This document shows, in pieces, positions 42,750 to 54,477 of a DNA stretch of 64,000 bases. The position numbers were made by a program, and so were the translations under genes. Origin of the DNA: Conus ventricosus. Its lineage: Eukaryota; Mollusca; Gastropoda; Neogastropoda; Conidae. Each line of letters begins with the position of its first letter. Position 1 is the first letter of the stretch. The notes beneath the pieces are model-generated. The model searched no databases and had not been told where the DNA came from. It saw nothing but the letters and a program-made list of their open reading frames with translations. Location: the NCBI GenBank assembly GCA_018398815.1, contig CM031601.1, positions 35,370,812-35,434,811 on the forward strand, in the 5' to 3' direction.

Positions 42750-43268
42750 TTAGAACTGTAGATGGATAGCCATTAAACAAATTAGTATTGTTTTTAACTG
42801 TTGTAAGTGGACATATAACACTGGGTTCACAAGAAAATCAGAAGGTTTATTACCTTCAAATTGCCAGATGTCTTCTCTTGTACTAAATCTATAAGATTTG
42901 TCACGACTGTGGAAACCCAAAATTCGACCCAGGCCTCTAGGAAAAGTGTATTCTCTTCTTTCTTCTAGTGGGAAATGTATAGTAATTCTGAGGTTTGCTT
43001 CGTTAATTTTTAACAAAATGCCAAATTCGCTAAGTACCTCTTTTAAAGAACAAAAGTTGTAGTAACCATCGGGTATTGTTATATGAGTTATTTGGTTGCC
43101 TTGTCCGTCATTAACATTGATCCAGTTATTCTGAGCCCCTTCAGATATGTTAACCCATTTTACTTTAAAACCAATTTGTTTAAGGGCAATACTACAACTC
43201 CCACGCCTATTGTCAATTGGGTACGTTAAGAACACACGCCCGTTTTGCTTGGTTATATAGATGTACAT
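42750..43268 (-). CDS. Conserved Polinton protein, possibly structural
   Basis: A 172-residue frame from ATG 43268. It has ITIPDGYYNFCSLKEVLSEF near residue 70, beta-rich text and GLGRILGFHSRDK near residue 120. A similar PxGxYxxxxLxxxL...LGF arrangement is found in small virion-type proteins of Polintons, possibly a minor capsid or penton-like role; this is inference. The next gene starts divergently 36 bp away, so the gap 43269-43304 should hold two promoters. The C-terminus may be altered, since text after residue 150 is less regular. Confidence 0.55.
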   Translation of the reverse strand: MYIYITKQNGRVFLTYPIDNRRGSCSIALKQIGFKVKWVNISEGAQNNWINVNDGQGNQITHITIPDGYYNFCSLKEVLSEFGILLKINEANLRITIHFPLEERREYTFPRGLGRILGFHSRDKSYRFSTREDIWQFEGNKPSDFLVNPVLYVHLQQLKTILICLMAIHLQF

Positions 43269-43304
43269 CTTTTTTATAACTATTTAAAAAAACTAATTTA
43301 AAAA

Positions 43305-44294
43305 ATGGAACCTTTTAAATATAACGAAAGTGCCACTTACAATGTAGGAGCGTTTTATAACCCCAAATCTTTAGACTTCAGCAATTTAACCATTGCAGTA
43401 GATAAATCATACGGCTTCCGGGTTAGACTTGTAAACCCGCTAACTAAATATTTAAATCCGCCAATAAAGAGTGACAGAGTGGCCATCAGCATGGTCATCC
43501 CACCCTATGGCTTTTTTCCAGAATAAGTTAAATTTTGCTGTTTACTGCGCAACTACTGGCTGCGGTGTTTCATATGCAAACCATTTAAACCACCCCAATC
43601 TTTTAGTAAGGTCAGTATATAACTTTCATGTTTATTACCAGTACAGACGAATACTAACTGAACTACAAGTGCCCCTTCCAAGCGACAACGCGTTTAATCC
43701 ATTTAAAAGCCCAATGGACAATAATGCATATGAAAGAATCTGCAACGAATTTAACATTAATCCTTCAACTGACTTTAGACAAAATATAATTATGACTACT
43801 GGCCTGGCCACACCTCTTTTCAACCAGACAAACAAGTTCGATTGGGATCCATAGAACAAAAACATCCTAATGCTTGGGCAACATTTATCTTAGATGAAAG
43901 TGAAGGCCTAACAATGCCAGGAGTGCAAAGACTTAATGACTCCATACGGACATACGTTTGGTGCCTATTAGGAGCACAAGCACAGACTAAGTCTAGCATA
44001 GTTGATCAATCTACAGGCTTTGATGCCAGAAAACAATTTCTAGCCAATTTAGAAGATGCTATTAACTCTGCTGTTGATTTGCCCGCCAGCATACAAAGGT
44101 ATCAAGACGTTCTTGCACATGCTAGGTCAAAGGTTGACTTTGTTGTAGGCCATGGATTATACATGCTACCCTCTGACCTTAGACTGCAGATTGGCATGAT
44201 ACAGAATTATAACAATGAAATCCTCATAGCTGGAGACGACCAAAACTTAGGGCACAATCAAGGGTTAAACACAAGGCCCGCTCCATCCATTTAA
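43305..44294 (+). pseudogene. Conserved Polinton protein of unknown role, frameshifted
   Basis: Starts at ATG 43305 (MEPFKYNESATYNVG). There are frameshifts near 43515 and near 43850; the three pieces are otherwise collinear (NPLTKYLNPP, then CATTGCGVSY and RRILTELQVPLP, then NDSIRTYVWCLLGAQAQ, ending near TRPAPSI). About 325 residues would be expected. No catalytic motif or membrane segment is visible. I believe related proteins occur in other invertebrate Polintons, but I cannot name a function. Confidence 0.6.
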
Positions 44295-44432
44295 AAAAAA
44301 GTGCCCAACCCTGAAGTAAGCGATCCAGTTATAAGCGCCCCACAGCCAGAAAGCAGCCCAGAAAGCACGCCACCTGTTGATCTGCCTCACACTGACAGTC
44401 ATACTAGCGAAAAGACAGCCCTCGTTGTGTTT

Positions 44433-45686
44433 TTAACTTTTACTGGATTTTAAACCATACTTTATTTCACTAAAAATTAATCCAGCAGCTAGCACTCCTA
44501 ACGTCCATAGATGGTCAGCCATATAACCAGCCACCTTACCTATAGTAGACAAAACCCAACTAACAACACTGCCTATTATGCCAGGCAGAGCATCAAGCGC
44601 TTTAGCTGCTAACTTCTTTAATAAGTTTGCTAGATGGTGTAATTGTTTTCTAATCCAACTTTTACCAGGCTGAGGTGTTGGAGGCGCTACTGGCCCTGTT
44701 GGCGCACTACCTGTTAAAGCATAAACGAGTGTAGAGATAGCAAACCCAACAGCTGTTAATATACTAACTATTGTAATCCCCTGTTCCCTAAACAGAGTCC
44801 TTATTCTTTCAGCTAGCGTAGTGTTTTCATAAAGTATTCTGTTTATAGTTTCTCTTATTCTGCTTGTTTGTGATGCTAGCTGCGCTCTGTTAGTAGACAG
44901 CACTTCTAACCTGGCCGCCCTTTGTAGCCTTAAATCCTGTATTTTCTGCTGTATTCTAGCCTTTTCTTCTCGCCCTAAATTGTTATCGTCTGCATCAGCT
45001 GGTTTATTTTTTTCTTCTTCTATCTCTCTATCTAACTCTCCAAGTTTTGCCAAATTGTTTGTTAGTTCACCCCTTATTGTTTGTAAAGCCTCATTAAGCC
45101 CCAAGATTTCACGCATAGGCAATGGAGAATCGTTAATTGTTTTTAACTGTGTCTCCTCATTAAAACTCGTTTCAATTTCTGCTATTAGTTCTTCTGCTCT
45201 TCTAATTGATTCATCTGTTTTTTTAATTGCATCATCTGCTTCTTGAGTTAAATCTTGAAGAGGTATGTTTTGCATTTCAGATTGTGTTGGCAGCCCCCGC
45301 TCCAAGTTCTGTAAATGACTAACGACTTCGGCTCTAATCTCTAAAAGGTTTAATTGTTCCGCCTTAGCAATAGGGAGTTTTCGCCTTATTGTGCTTAGTT
45401 TTAAAAACTTGTTTGGGTTTTGCGTTGAAGTAGCTTTTACACGGCCTCCTGCACCGGTTTTTATATACAAATGCCCACCATCTTCCTCAAAATCGTTAGG
45501 ATCAAGCACGCCTGGCAGCTCTCGCTCTATGCTTCTATAGAATGATTGAATTCGCTGTCGCAATAGTTCTTTACGTTGTTTAGGGAGTAAAGAACCCGCT
45601 CCTTCAAGCTCTTCTTGCAATGAAGGGCCTAGTTCTGTTTCATCTTCTTCTTCAATAGGATCAATCGGGTCAAAATCTTCATCCAT
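44433..45686 (-). CDS. Polinton coiled-coil and membrane protein, 417 residues
   Basis: The longest intact gene in the element. An acidic N-terminus (MDEDFDPIDPIEEEDETE) is followed by long charged helices (residues about 90-290) likely to form coiled coils. Then comes a hydrophobic segment near 305-325 (ITIVSILTAVGFAISTLVYA), a Pro/Gly linker, and two more hydrophobic stretches (GIIGSVVSWVLSTIG and LWTLGVLAAGLIF). A virion-assembly or membrane role is possible; no enzyme motif is seen. It ends head to tail with the capsid gene on the other strand; the starts are divergent, 36 bp apart. Confidence 0.7.
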   Translation of the reverse strand: MDEDFDPIDPIEEEDETELGPSLQEELEGAGSLLPKQRKELLRQRIQSFYRSIERELPGVLDPNDFEEDGGHLYIKTGAGGRVKATSTQNPNKFLKLSTIRRKLPIAKAEQLNLLEIRAEVVSHLQNLERGLPTQSEMQNIPLQDLTQEADDAIKKTDESIRRAEELIAEIETSFNEETQLKTINDSPLPMREILGLNEALQTIRGELTNNLAKLGELDREIEEEKNKPADADDNNLGREEKARIQQKIQDLRLQRAARLEVLSTNRAQLASQTSRIRETINRILYENTTLAERIRTLFREQGITIVSILTAVGFAISTLVYALTGSAPTGPVAPPTPQPGKSWIRKQLHHLANLLKKLAAKALDALPGIIGSVVSWVLSTIGKVAGYMADHLWTLGVLAAGLIFSEIKYGLKSSKS

Positions 45687-45722
45687 ATTTTTTATTTATA
45701 TTTTTTTTTTGTTTTATAAAAA

Positions 45723-46213
45723 ATGAACTCATACGGTTGTGACCTCGATCCATACAGAAAAGAGAAGGAACCCCATGGCGTAAAAGGTATAAGGCAGACT
45801 GTAATTAGTGTAAATACTCCATCAACAGTTCAGCCTGGACAAACTTTAATAGTTAAGTTCCCTGATCTTGGCGCCGGAGATGTTATAATGCCAGGCACTG
45901 CTAAACTGTCATTCAAAATAGATATTTCATCGACAGATCCTAATGCTACTGTTGTTGCTAATTTAGGCAGGGCTATCGTTAACCATATAGCAATCAAACT
46001 GGAGGGCAGAGAAGTCTTTGTAAGGCAGACATTTTTGCCCTCTATTCTGATTTATGGCTGCCTAAAAAAGAAAGAAAAGAGAAAGTTTATCAGGGAATAC
46101 AAGGCCCAAACGGTCTCAAGCACAGGCTTAAAGCGGAGGATGCAAAGGATGATGTTAAAGATGAGGCAGTAGCAGAAGCATTTGGCAACAGATTCTGCAT
46201 CCCTCTAGATTTT
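45723..46213 (+). pseudogene. Major capsid protein, 5' part, cut by a LINE
   Basis: Starts at ATG 45723. The N-terminus has SVNTPSTVQPGQTLIVKFP, then GDVIMPGTAKLSF and NLGRAIVNHIAIKLEG, a beta-strand-rich pattern that I associate with the first jelly roll of double-jelly-roll capsid proteins of invertebrate Polintons. A frameshift lies at about 46025-46037. The frame leads into the sequence CCTCTAGATTTT, the target duplication of the LINE at 46214, and resumes at 52169. Both breaks would abolish the product. Confidence 0.7.
46202..46213. other. Target-site duplication, left (CCTCTAGATTTT)
   Basis: Identical 12 bp occurs at 52169-52180 on the other side of the LINE. Confidence 0.95.
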
Positions 46214-46910
46214 CCCTCCGGGGGTTGCAACCTTGCCGTGGTCGGAGGGCTTGCGTGGTCCTGTGATCTTTTAGGCTTTGCTGACGGGGCATCAAAACTC
46301 GGCTAGATGGTTAGTTGTGAACACTGCTAGGCCTGTATAGCCAAGTTGCTGACTGGCCAAGCATTACATGGTAGGAATTGATGCCCCTGGTAGGGTCTCC
46401 CATGTCAGAAAGGTTAGGAGTGAGGGCCCAGACAAATAGTAACCCACCTTTTTTCCTATTCTGTCTTCTGCCTTTCTTAACGGATCTTTTTCTTTCTTCG
46501 TCTCCCCTTCAAGTCTTCTTTTCCACACTCCTTTTCTCTCTGTGGTCTCCTTAAGATCTGCCGCGTTGGCCGTGCGGTGCGACCTGTGTCGGAGGGGATG
46601 AGATCCTGGTGATTGAGAGGGCCAGCGCTCTCAACACATCACTTTGGCTCGGACCTCTCCTAGACAGGGAGTACACCTTGGCCCGGGTGTACTAATCGGC
46701 TCCCCTTCTTGGGGCTGGGTCAAGACAGACATTTCCCCTGCTGGCCAAGTTAACCCCTGCAGTGCTCAGCTCTCTGTCCCCGGGAGTTGAGCATGATCTG
46801 GGGGGATAGGGTTGGTAGTTTCTGTTTGTCGTATATCTCTCCCGAAGCCTGGAAGGGTCAAGACATTGGTTTCTTGGCCCTGGCCCCTTAGTTGGACTCC
46901 AAGGTGGGTG

Positions 46911-48183
46911 GGTAAGGGAGAGATGAAACATACTAAACTAAACATGGCTTTCTCAAAAAACATCCCCCCCCAAAAAGAAGAGAAAAGCAGCATCCCCTGT
47001 TTCAGGAGGTCTTTATTCTGACAGCGATTCAGATACTGAGGTACGACAGACGACAGGTTTCTGGGCTTCCTGGCTCGTAATGGAAGGGACGGAGCAGGAC
47101 AGACCCCTTTCAGCTCTGAGCCCTTTTGCTATCAAAAGGGCTTTCAAGGTATAGCAGGTGACCCTCGTCCATCAAGAGGTTGAGGAATGGTTCATTTCTT
47201 ATTCAGTGTAAATCACCAAAACAATCTGAACAGCTGCTGAAGCAACGAAACTTGTGGACAGGGAGATCAGGGTAACTCCCCACAAACAATTAAACTCATC
47301 AAAAGGCGTGATTCGCTGCCGGGATTTATCTGGTGTAATCAGAGGCAGAAATTAAGACGGAGCTGGCGTCCCAGGGTGTGACGGAGGTGCGCAGGGTGAC
47401 GGTAAAGAAAGGTTCAGAGAGAGTGGCCACCAACACCCTCTTTCTGACCTTCTGCAACCCTGTGCTGCCTCCGGTCATCAAAGTTGGTTACTTGAATGTT
47501 CATGTTCAGTTATATGTTCCGTCCCCGTTGAGGTGCTTCAGGTGCCAGAAGTTTGGCCATGTCAGGGACCGCTGTTCAGGGCAAGAGGTATGCGGTGTTT
47601 GCTGCAAGGCAACCCATGATGGGCCGTGTCAAGATCCGGCACATTGTGCTAACTGCGGTGGCAACCATCCCTCCTCTTCACGAAACTGTCCTCTTTGGAT
47701 TCAGGAATCCGCTATTCAAAGAATCAAAACTGAAAAGAAAATTTCCTTTTTGAGGCCCGCAAGCAGGTTGTGGGCAGTCAGACGCCGACAGCCTCTTCCT
47801 ATGCTTCGGCTGTAAGGAAAGTTCCCACAGTTTCCACTCGATCAGTCTGCTGTCAGACTGATGACTTTACGTTTTCGAAGACACTGCAAGTACGAACTGT
47901 CAACTCTGGTGGAAGCAGGTCCACCACCTCCCAACCCAAAATGACTGCCCTGGTGGAGGCAAAAAATCCGCCACCCCTTCAGACTGCCCAGCAGTCTACA
48001 ACATCTGCTGCTGGGCAGATTAAAAAACCAGCAATTCCCCCTCGAACTCCTCTGTCCAGTGCCCGTGCGGGCAAGGGAGTTCCACCCAGTGTGGAGACGG
48101 TGGAGATGAGGAAGAAACCTCCACCGTCTCCCAAATCCAGACCTCCTTCTTCCACCTGTTGGCAAGTCTGCCAGCAGGTCTGA
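46911..48183 (+). pseudogene. I-group LINE ORF1, gag-like with CCHC knuckles
   Basis: RNA-binding ORF1 that would coat the LINE RNA. The clearest part is 47378-47815: VTVKKGSERVATNTLFLTF, then three Cys/His groups, CFRCQKFGHVRDRC, CGVCCKATHDGPC and CANCGGNHPSSSRNC, as usual for I-type ORF1. A Ser/Pro-rich tail follows (47770-48183, KKPPPSPKSRPPSS). A start at about 46944 is likely (MAFSKNIPPQKEEK). Frames change near 47040, 47350 and 47760, so the protein is broken. Confidence 0.75.
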
Positions 48184-48285
48184 AGACCAACACAGTCCAG
48201 TACAAACCTCAAATAAATTTACACCTTTAGCACCAGACGTTGAAGAGGAGATGACCTGATCTCTCTCCTTTTCGCCCTCTGCACC

Positions 48286-51200
48286 ATGGATAATACAATA
48301 TTCCATTGGAATATCCGTGGACTAAATTCCAACTTTGAGGAGCTGCAGCTTTTGTGCCAATCTATAAAACCTTCCGTCGTGGCTGTTCAGGAAACTCAAA
48401 TTCAAAGCCAGAAGACCTTTACTCTTTCTGGCTTTAATATTCTTTCAAATCCTGCACAACCATCCACGTTGGGACGGTCGGGCGGTGTTGCCCTTCTCAT
48501 ACACAAAACTCTACTGTATAGTCCTGTCGCTCTGTCTACCTCCCTTCAAGCTGTTGCTGCGAGAGTCACTCTCCACAAGACTGTGACAATCTGTTCTCTT
48601 TATTTACCTCCTTCTGTCCCGGTTTGTCGTCAGGACCTTGTCAGTCTGATAGAAGAACTTCCTCGACCTTTTTTGCTGTTGGGTGACTTTAACGGTCACA
48701 ATCCTCTTTGGGGTAGTGTCTGTACGTCATCCAGAGGTCTGCTAATTGAGGATGTCCTTTCGGATTTGGATTTGTGTTGTCTGAACGACGGATCTGCAGC
48801 TTACCTCCACTCTTCCACAGGTTCACTTTCGTGTTTAGATTTGTCGGTTTGTGACCCCTCGCTGGTCCTGGACTATGAGTGGTCTGTCCATGACGATCTG
48901 CACGGAAGTGACCATTTCCCTGTCCTTCTACAACCTGTAATAACTGAACACGTCTCTGTCTCTCAACATCTAAATTATAAGAAAGCAAACTGGGATCTAT
49001 TTGCAGCCACTATTTCTAAAGAGTTCCAGGACACTGACTTTCTTTCAGAGTCCGGACCCAGCAGAATCCTGACAAACACTATGATCAAGTGTGCTAAAGT
49101 TTGTATTCCAGTGTCTTCCGATAAACTTCAAATGCCAAAAACACCCTGGTTTGATTCAGACTGCCAACAAATTTCCAAAGTTCGAAAACGGGCTCAGCGT
49201 CAGGTATACCAACGACCTTCGGTCCCAACGCTCGAGCCCATCAAAAACTCCGTGCCAAATCGAGACACACTTTTAAAATCAGTAAACGTCGGTCCTGGAG
49301 AAGCTTCTGCTCCAGGCTGACATCGAAAACTTCCAAGAAAAAAGTGTGGAACATCATTAAGAAAATCAAAGGAAGAACACCTGTCCCACTGTGAACCATC
49401 TCAAGTTTTCTGACTCTTTAATAACAGACAAAAAAGCAGTTGCTAATCTGCTGGCTTCAACCATTGAAAAGAATTCCTCCTCTCCAACAAATCAGCCACT
49501 TTTGTCAAAAACAAAGCCCTAAAAGAAAAATCACCCTGCAACTTTTCGTCCGACAACATGGAAGACTACAATCTTCCTTTCACGTTAAACGAGCTGAAAT
49601 CTGCCTTACTTTCTTGCAGCGATTCTTCTCCAGTATGGATGAAATTCATTATCAACTGTTTGAAACATCTTCCGCAAGAAGGTCTGAACATACTGCTACA
49701 GGTATACAACCATGTATGGACTACAGTTTCTTCCACCCTCTTGGCGGAAAGCCCTTATTATTCCCATCCCCCAACCTGGAAAAGATCTTTCTAATCCATC
49801 AAACTACCGTCCCATAGCTTTGACCAGCTGTGTCTGCAAATTGATGGAGAAAATGGTCAACGCTAGGCTCATGTGGAAACTCGAAACCGATGGCCTTTTG
49901 GCGAAAGAACAGTGTGGTTTCCGCAAACATAGGACTACAGTTGACCATTTGATTCGTCTGGAATCTACACTTCGGAACGCTTTTCTGAACAAACAGCATG
50001 CAGTGGCAATTTTCTTTGACTTGGAGAAGGCCTACGATACCACCTGGAAGTCGGGATACTTCATGATCTCCACGATCTGGGTTTTCGAGGTCATCTTCCG
50101 CTTTTTATTCAAAATTTCTTGGCAGAACGACAGTTTCAGGTCCGGGTTGGCACCACTCTCTCTGATGTCCACGAGCAGGAGTTGGGGTGTTCCACAGGGA
50201 GCATACTGTCTCCTGCCCCTTTAGTATTAAAATCAACAACATTGTTTAATCAGTTCAGCAGGGTTCAGACTGCTCATTGTTTGTGGATGATTTTGCTGTC
50301 TACGCAACTGGAAGCCTGTACCCGAGTGTCCAGCGCAGGCTCCAGCTTTGCGTAGATAAAATTCCATCGGTGGGCAGATGAAAACGGTTTCACCTTTCTC
50401 CAACAAAGACGCAGTGTATTCACTTCCATAATTTCCGTCAGTTTTTTCCCAGATCCTGAACTTCAAGTAGGGAAATCTTCCATTCCAGCTGTTAAAGAGG
50501 CCAAATTTCTGGAGTCATTTTTGACCAGAAACTGAACTTTCTCAGCCACATCAAAAACCTCAAAACTTCTTGCCAGAAAGCTCTGAATATTCTGCGGGTC
50601 GTAGCGCACACTGACTGGGGCCTGATAAGAAAACTTTGCTGCACCTCTACAGAGCCTTGGTCCGTTCCAAACTGGACTACGGTTGTGCTGTCTATGGCTC
50701 CGCAAGACCCTCTTACCTCAAACTCTTGGACCCTATCCACCATCAAGGGCTTCGTCTCTGTCTTGGAGCGTTCCGCACCACCCCTGTGTACAGCCTGTAC
50801 GCAGAGGCGGGCGAACCTTCATTGTCCAACCGCAGGCTGAAACTGTCTTTAAATTATTATATCCGACTGTTCTCAGAACCGCAGAATCCTGCTTATGACT
50901 GTGTCTTTGACCCCTCCATTCCAAAGTAAGTTTGAAAACAACCTAAATGTATTCCGCCATTTGGTCTTCGTATGCAGCCTCACGTGCGGAATGCAGGTCT
51001 AAACCTGGGAGTAGTTTCCGATTTTTCCAAGTTTCCGGATCAACCTCCGTGGACCTTTTTCACACCAGAGATTCGTTTCGATCTTGCAGCTTTTTCGCAA
51101 AGAGTCTACCAGCTCTCTGGCGTACAAGGCATTGTATGCTGACCTCTGTTCGAAATTCCCATCCTATCAAAAAGTTTTCACTGACGGTTCCAAGTCTGAG

Positions 51201-51960
51201 GATGGAGTGGCCTGTGCAGCCTACTGCCCTGGGGCTCCTTCTCAGATACTGTTGGAACATATCCATTCCGATGCTTCTGTCTATTCTGCTGAACTTACTG
51301 CTCTGGTTTTGGCTTGAGATAATCTCACAGAGGGACTTTCTGGTTCTGTCGGATTCGCTGTCAGCTTTGGAAGCCATAGCTGGCCGCAACCTTCAGCATC
51401 CAGAACTTTTGCATTTCTTTGAACTTTTTAGCAAGTTGAAAGCGGACGGTTACAACATTACTCTGCTTGGGTTCCTGGTCATGTTGGCATCGGCGGGAAC
51501 GAAATGGTTGATCGTTTAGCCAAGAACGCCACAAGAGAGAAACTGTCCAACATTTATATCCCCTGTTCAGATGTGAAACCCAAATTAACGATTATGTGAG
51601 AGACCTCTGGCAGGGGGATTGGAACACACAGACGAGTAACAAACTCTTTCAGATCCGTCCAAACCTTAAGGACTTCCTCCCATCCACGTCGGGAGGTCGT
51701 AAAGAGGAAACGGTTCTGTGCCGGCTGCACACCGGCCATTCGTATTTTACCCATTCTTACCTTTAAAGAGTGAAGAAGCTCCGTGGTACATTCCATGTCA
51801 TGCGCCACTCACAATGAAACATGTTCTTTTAGAGTGTTGGGACTTGCACGATGTGAGACACAAAACATTTTACAGCGGAGTCCATGAAGATCCTGTTCAG
51901 GGATGTCCCGCTTGATGTGATCCTTGAGTTTTTGAGAGAGATTAACATTTTTCATCTGAT
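48286..51960 (+). pseudogene. I-group LINE ORF2: endonuclease, reverse transcriptase, RNase H
   Basis: ATG 48286. Endonuclease at residues 1-235: FHWNIRGLNSNF, QETQIQSQ (catalytic Glu), LLLGDFNGHNPLWG and LHGSDHFPVL (SDH box). A frame break lies near 49245-49320. RT at about 49560-50600: YRPIALTSCVCKLMEKMV, FFDLEKAYDTTW, the VPQG block near 50190 and a VDDFAVY-like block near 50285. RNase H at about 51180-51560: FTDGSKSEDG, VYSAELTAL, HVGIGGNEMVD-type text near 51490. At least six frameshifts or stops; the enzyme cannot be made from this copy. Confidence 0.88.
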
Positions 51961-52089
51961 TTAAGATTTTACGGAGAAAGTTTTTTTAAAAAAGTTTCTG
52001 GTGCGTTTGTAGACGATGTCATTTAATGAGATGTATGAAAGTGGGTTTTTTTTTGGGTTTTTTTTTTATTTTTTTTATATGACTGGTGA

Positions 52090-52168
52090 GTTGATTTTAA
52101 GGGTGGTGACAGCCCTGATATGGCCCTTTGCGGTCGGCTGGGCTATAAGCAACATTATCTTATCTTAT
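52090..52168 (+). other. I-group LINE 3' end with TTATC tail
   Basis: GGTGGTGACAGCCCTGATAT, GGCCCTTTGCGGTCGGCTGG, GCTATAAGCAACATTATC. The last 53 bases of this form reappear, inverted, at 2845-2897 with their own target duplication. Confidence 0.9.
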
Positions 52169-52935
52169 CCTCTAGATTTTGAACTGTTAAAGACGCATAT
52201 GCCATATTACCAAGGTGCTCTAAAAGAAAAACTTACTTATGAACTGACATTTAATCCTAGCGATTCTGTCGTTCTGTCTGAAGACCCTTTAGCTAAATAC
52301 ACAGTTAGCGACATTTCTCTTGAGTTTGATGTTATTACTAACCCTGAACGGGCCAGAACAATTTTAAACCCAATATAAAAATAAAACAGTTATATTATTA
52401 TGAAAGAGTTATACACTCCACTACAGAAAATAGAAACAAGCGAGACACTCTCTGGAACATACATCTAAATCAGTCTCTGAAGTCTTTAAAAGGAATTTTG
52501 TTCTTGTTTACTGAAGGAACAACTCCTTTTCGTAGAGAATCAGAAGCGTTTTATAATCCAAATTGAGAAGGTTGACTCTGCAATAAATGGCAAGTCTGAT
52601 CAGTTGTATTCGGGTCGGGGGCTTTTACCTCACCAACACTTTGATGAAATAAGAAAGTTGTTCGCTGGAGTAGGCAAAGAGATCCTACAGTTGATCGTGT
52701 ATGTAAAAAACTTCGCCTTTTATGATGTAAGAATCGAAGACTACTTAATAGCCAAATATGGGCTGTGGCTTGATTTTAGATCTACATTTGACAACAGATT
52801 GTTTGGAAGTGGAGAAAGGGTAGGGCAAGATGGTATAAAAATAAATTTTCACAAGAAAGCAGACGGAAACGCCCCAATAAAAATGCATGTTTTTTGGTTT
52901 GTGATGCTCAGTTAAACATTGAAGAAACAGGCTAA
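52169..52935 (+). pseudogene. Major capsid protein, 3' part
   Basis: Picks up the capsid frame right after the LINE: FELLKTHMPYYQGALKEKL, then YTVSDISLEFDVITNPERA. A stop/frameshift comes at about 52378 and again near 52570. Further text (QHFDEIRKLFAGVGKEI, KYGLWLDFRSTFDNRLFGSG) and the end near 52935 appear collinear with the same protein family. These pieces would form the second half of the capsid protein. The role in a virus-like particle is inference from the family. Confidence 0.65.
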
Positions 52936-52982
52936 AAGACGTGGCTTATTAAAATGCAGAAGAAATAACCTATTAAAAACAG

Positions 52983-53497
52983 ATGGGTAGTTTGAAGTTT
53001 CTGCCAAAAGATCCGCACTGTTCTCTTACCTGCGGGATTACAGGGTGTGGGAAAACTGTCTTCGTACTTGATTTGTTACAAACAATATACAGGTTTCATT
53101 ACGAGCACATTGTTATATTCTGCACAACCATTAAGCACAACAAGTCTTACAAAGAAAGGAAGTTATTTGGACAGACGAGAATATATTTTTAGTTGATCCT
53201 AGCGACAAACTGAGCGACTGTTTAGAACATTACTATAGACTATTTGAGGGAACTGAAACACTGTTTATTATTGATGACTGTTCGGCTAAACGAGACATTG
53301 TTAAAAAAAGAAAAGCTCTGTCAAAGCTACCCTTTAGTTTCTGTGTGGCTCTTAACTCAAAATATAATGCCGTCTTAAAAGACTTTAGATCGCAGTTAAA
53401 ATCGGTTGTATTATTTTACACTAAGGATAAAGATAGTTTTGAAGAATGTTTAAGTGAAAATTATATAATAAGGGACAAAGATGAGCTAAAAAAATAA
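52983..53497 (+). pseudogene. Packaging ATPase (FtsK/HerA type), frameshifted
   Basis: ATG 52983. Walker A is GITGCGKT at about residues 19-26. A frameshift falls at about 53165. In the following frame Walker B appears as LFIIDDCSA at 53261-53287. The end is at TAA 53495. The length, about 170 residues, is short for this family but the order is right. In Polintons this ATPase is thought to pump DNA into the particle. It follows the capsid gene by 47 bp on the same strand. Confidence 0.8.
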
Positions 53498-53596
53498 AAG
53501 AGCAGTTAGAAAAATCTAAGCACGCTAAGCTATGCTTACGGACTGACCCCCCAGTTCAATATGTTTGTTTATTATAATTTTTATATTATAAAAAGA

Positions 53597-54289
53597 ATGT
53601 CTCGGGGGGCCAGAATCAAAAGCGCAGCTAGCTCCTAAATGCACTGCAGTAGAGCTAAAAGACCTAGCAGACACAACTGAGTTTGATCTAATAGGAGTGC
53701 CAGGAAATGTTTATGGATTTGAGTACACAGATGATGGGGTTTACAAACGAACAGAAATTGAAGACAAAAAACGACAGCAATATCCTACCCTAGAAGAGAT
53801 AAGAAATTTAAGGGCAAACGATTTTGGCAAACATGAATACAAACTTCATAAAAGAGAGAATGCTTGGGCGTTGCTTCCTGAAATTGCTTGGAATTTAAAG
53901 TTTGAACTACGAAGCCCCAATGTATACTTTGATAAAAAAAAACAATTTTAGAAAGGCTTTGAATGCAGGACCCTTTCTTGTTACCCTAGTTCCAGGAACA
54001 CAACAAAAAAAAACAGATTGAAATAACTTGGCAGGGTTCTGAATATATGCTACAGAGAAAGAAGTCCTTAGCTGAAGTGGGGGGTGACACCGTCGGCTTA
54101 GAATTTACCCCAACGTTTCAGTCACTACCTAGGCAAATGACGATGATTTATCGCCTATTTATTACTCCGAGGGAGGGTGATACTAGTTTGCCAGAACATA
54201 CGCTAATTAGAGGTATACAAATAAAGGCTGAAAACTTGGATGGCCCTCTTAAGCTTGGTATTGCATTACTAAAAACGGAGATGAAATAA
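53597..54289 (+). pseudogene. Conserved Polinton protein, frameshifted, role unknown
   Basis: ATG 53597, with an early frameshift, then an open stretch (GNVYGFEYTDDGVYKR, NLRANDFGKHEYKLHKREN) up to 53951. After a break at the poly-A tracts of 53935 and 54005 it goes on with TFQSLPRQMTMIYRLF and ENLDGPLKLGIALL, ending at 54289. No motif of known function. Confidence 0.5.
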
Positions 54290-54477
54290 ACACTTTTCAT
54301 CATCTGACAAAGTTACTATGAATGTTTGACAAAGCCAAACTAACAGTACTCGACTATATTTTTATTAAGTATGTTGATTTTATTGCGTTTTAAACTCTGT
54401 TAATGAAGTGCTGCCAAAAGAATTAATAAGAAAAAGATATGTGCAAGATTAATTTAAAAAATAATCTTATTTAAAAA

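Larger units (their letters stand above)
46214..52168 (+). mobile_element. Full-length I-group LINE, 5955 bp, nested in the Polinton
   Basis: Starts with CCCTCCGGGGGTTGCAACC, typical of a complete 5' end, and finishes with GGGCTATAAGCAACATTATC and a TTATC tail. It is flanked by a perfect 12-bp target duplication and splits the Polinton capsid gene. ORF1 has CCHC zinc knuckles; ORF2 has an APE endonuclease, RT and RNase H. RNase H after RT together with a CCHC ORF1 points to the I group (I/Nimb-like). ORF2 has frameshifts. Perfect duplications and a complete 5' end suggest a fairly recent insertion. Confidence 0.92.
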
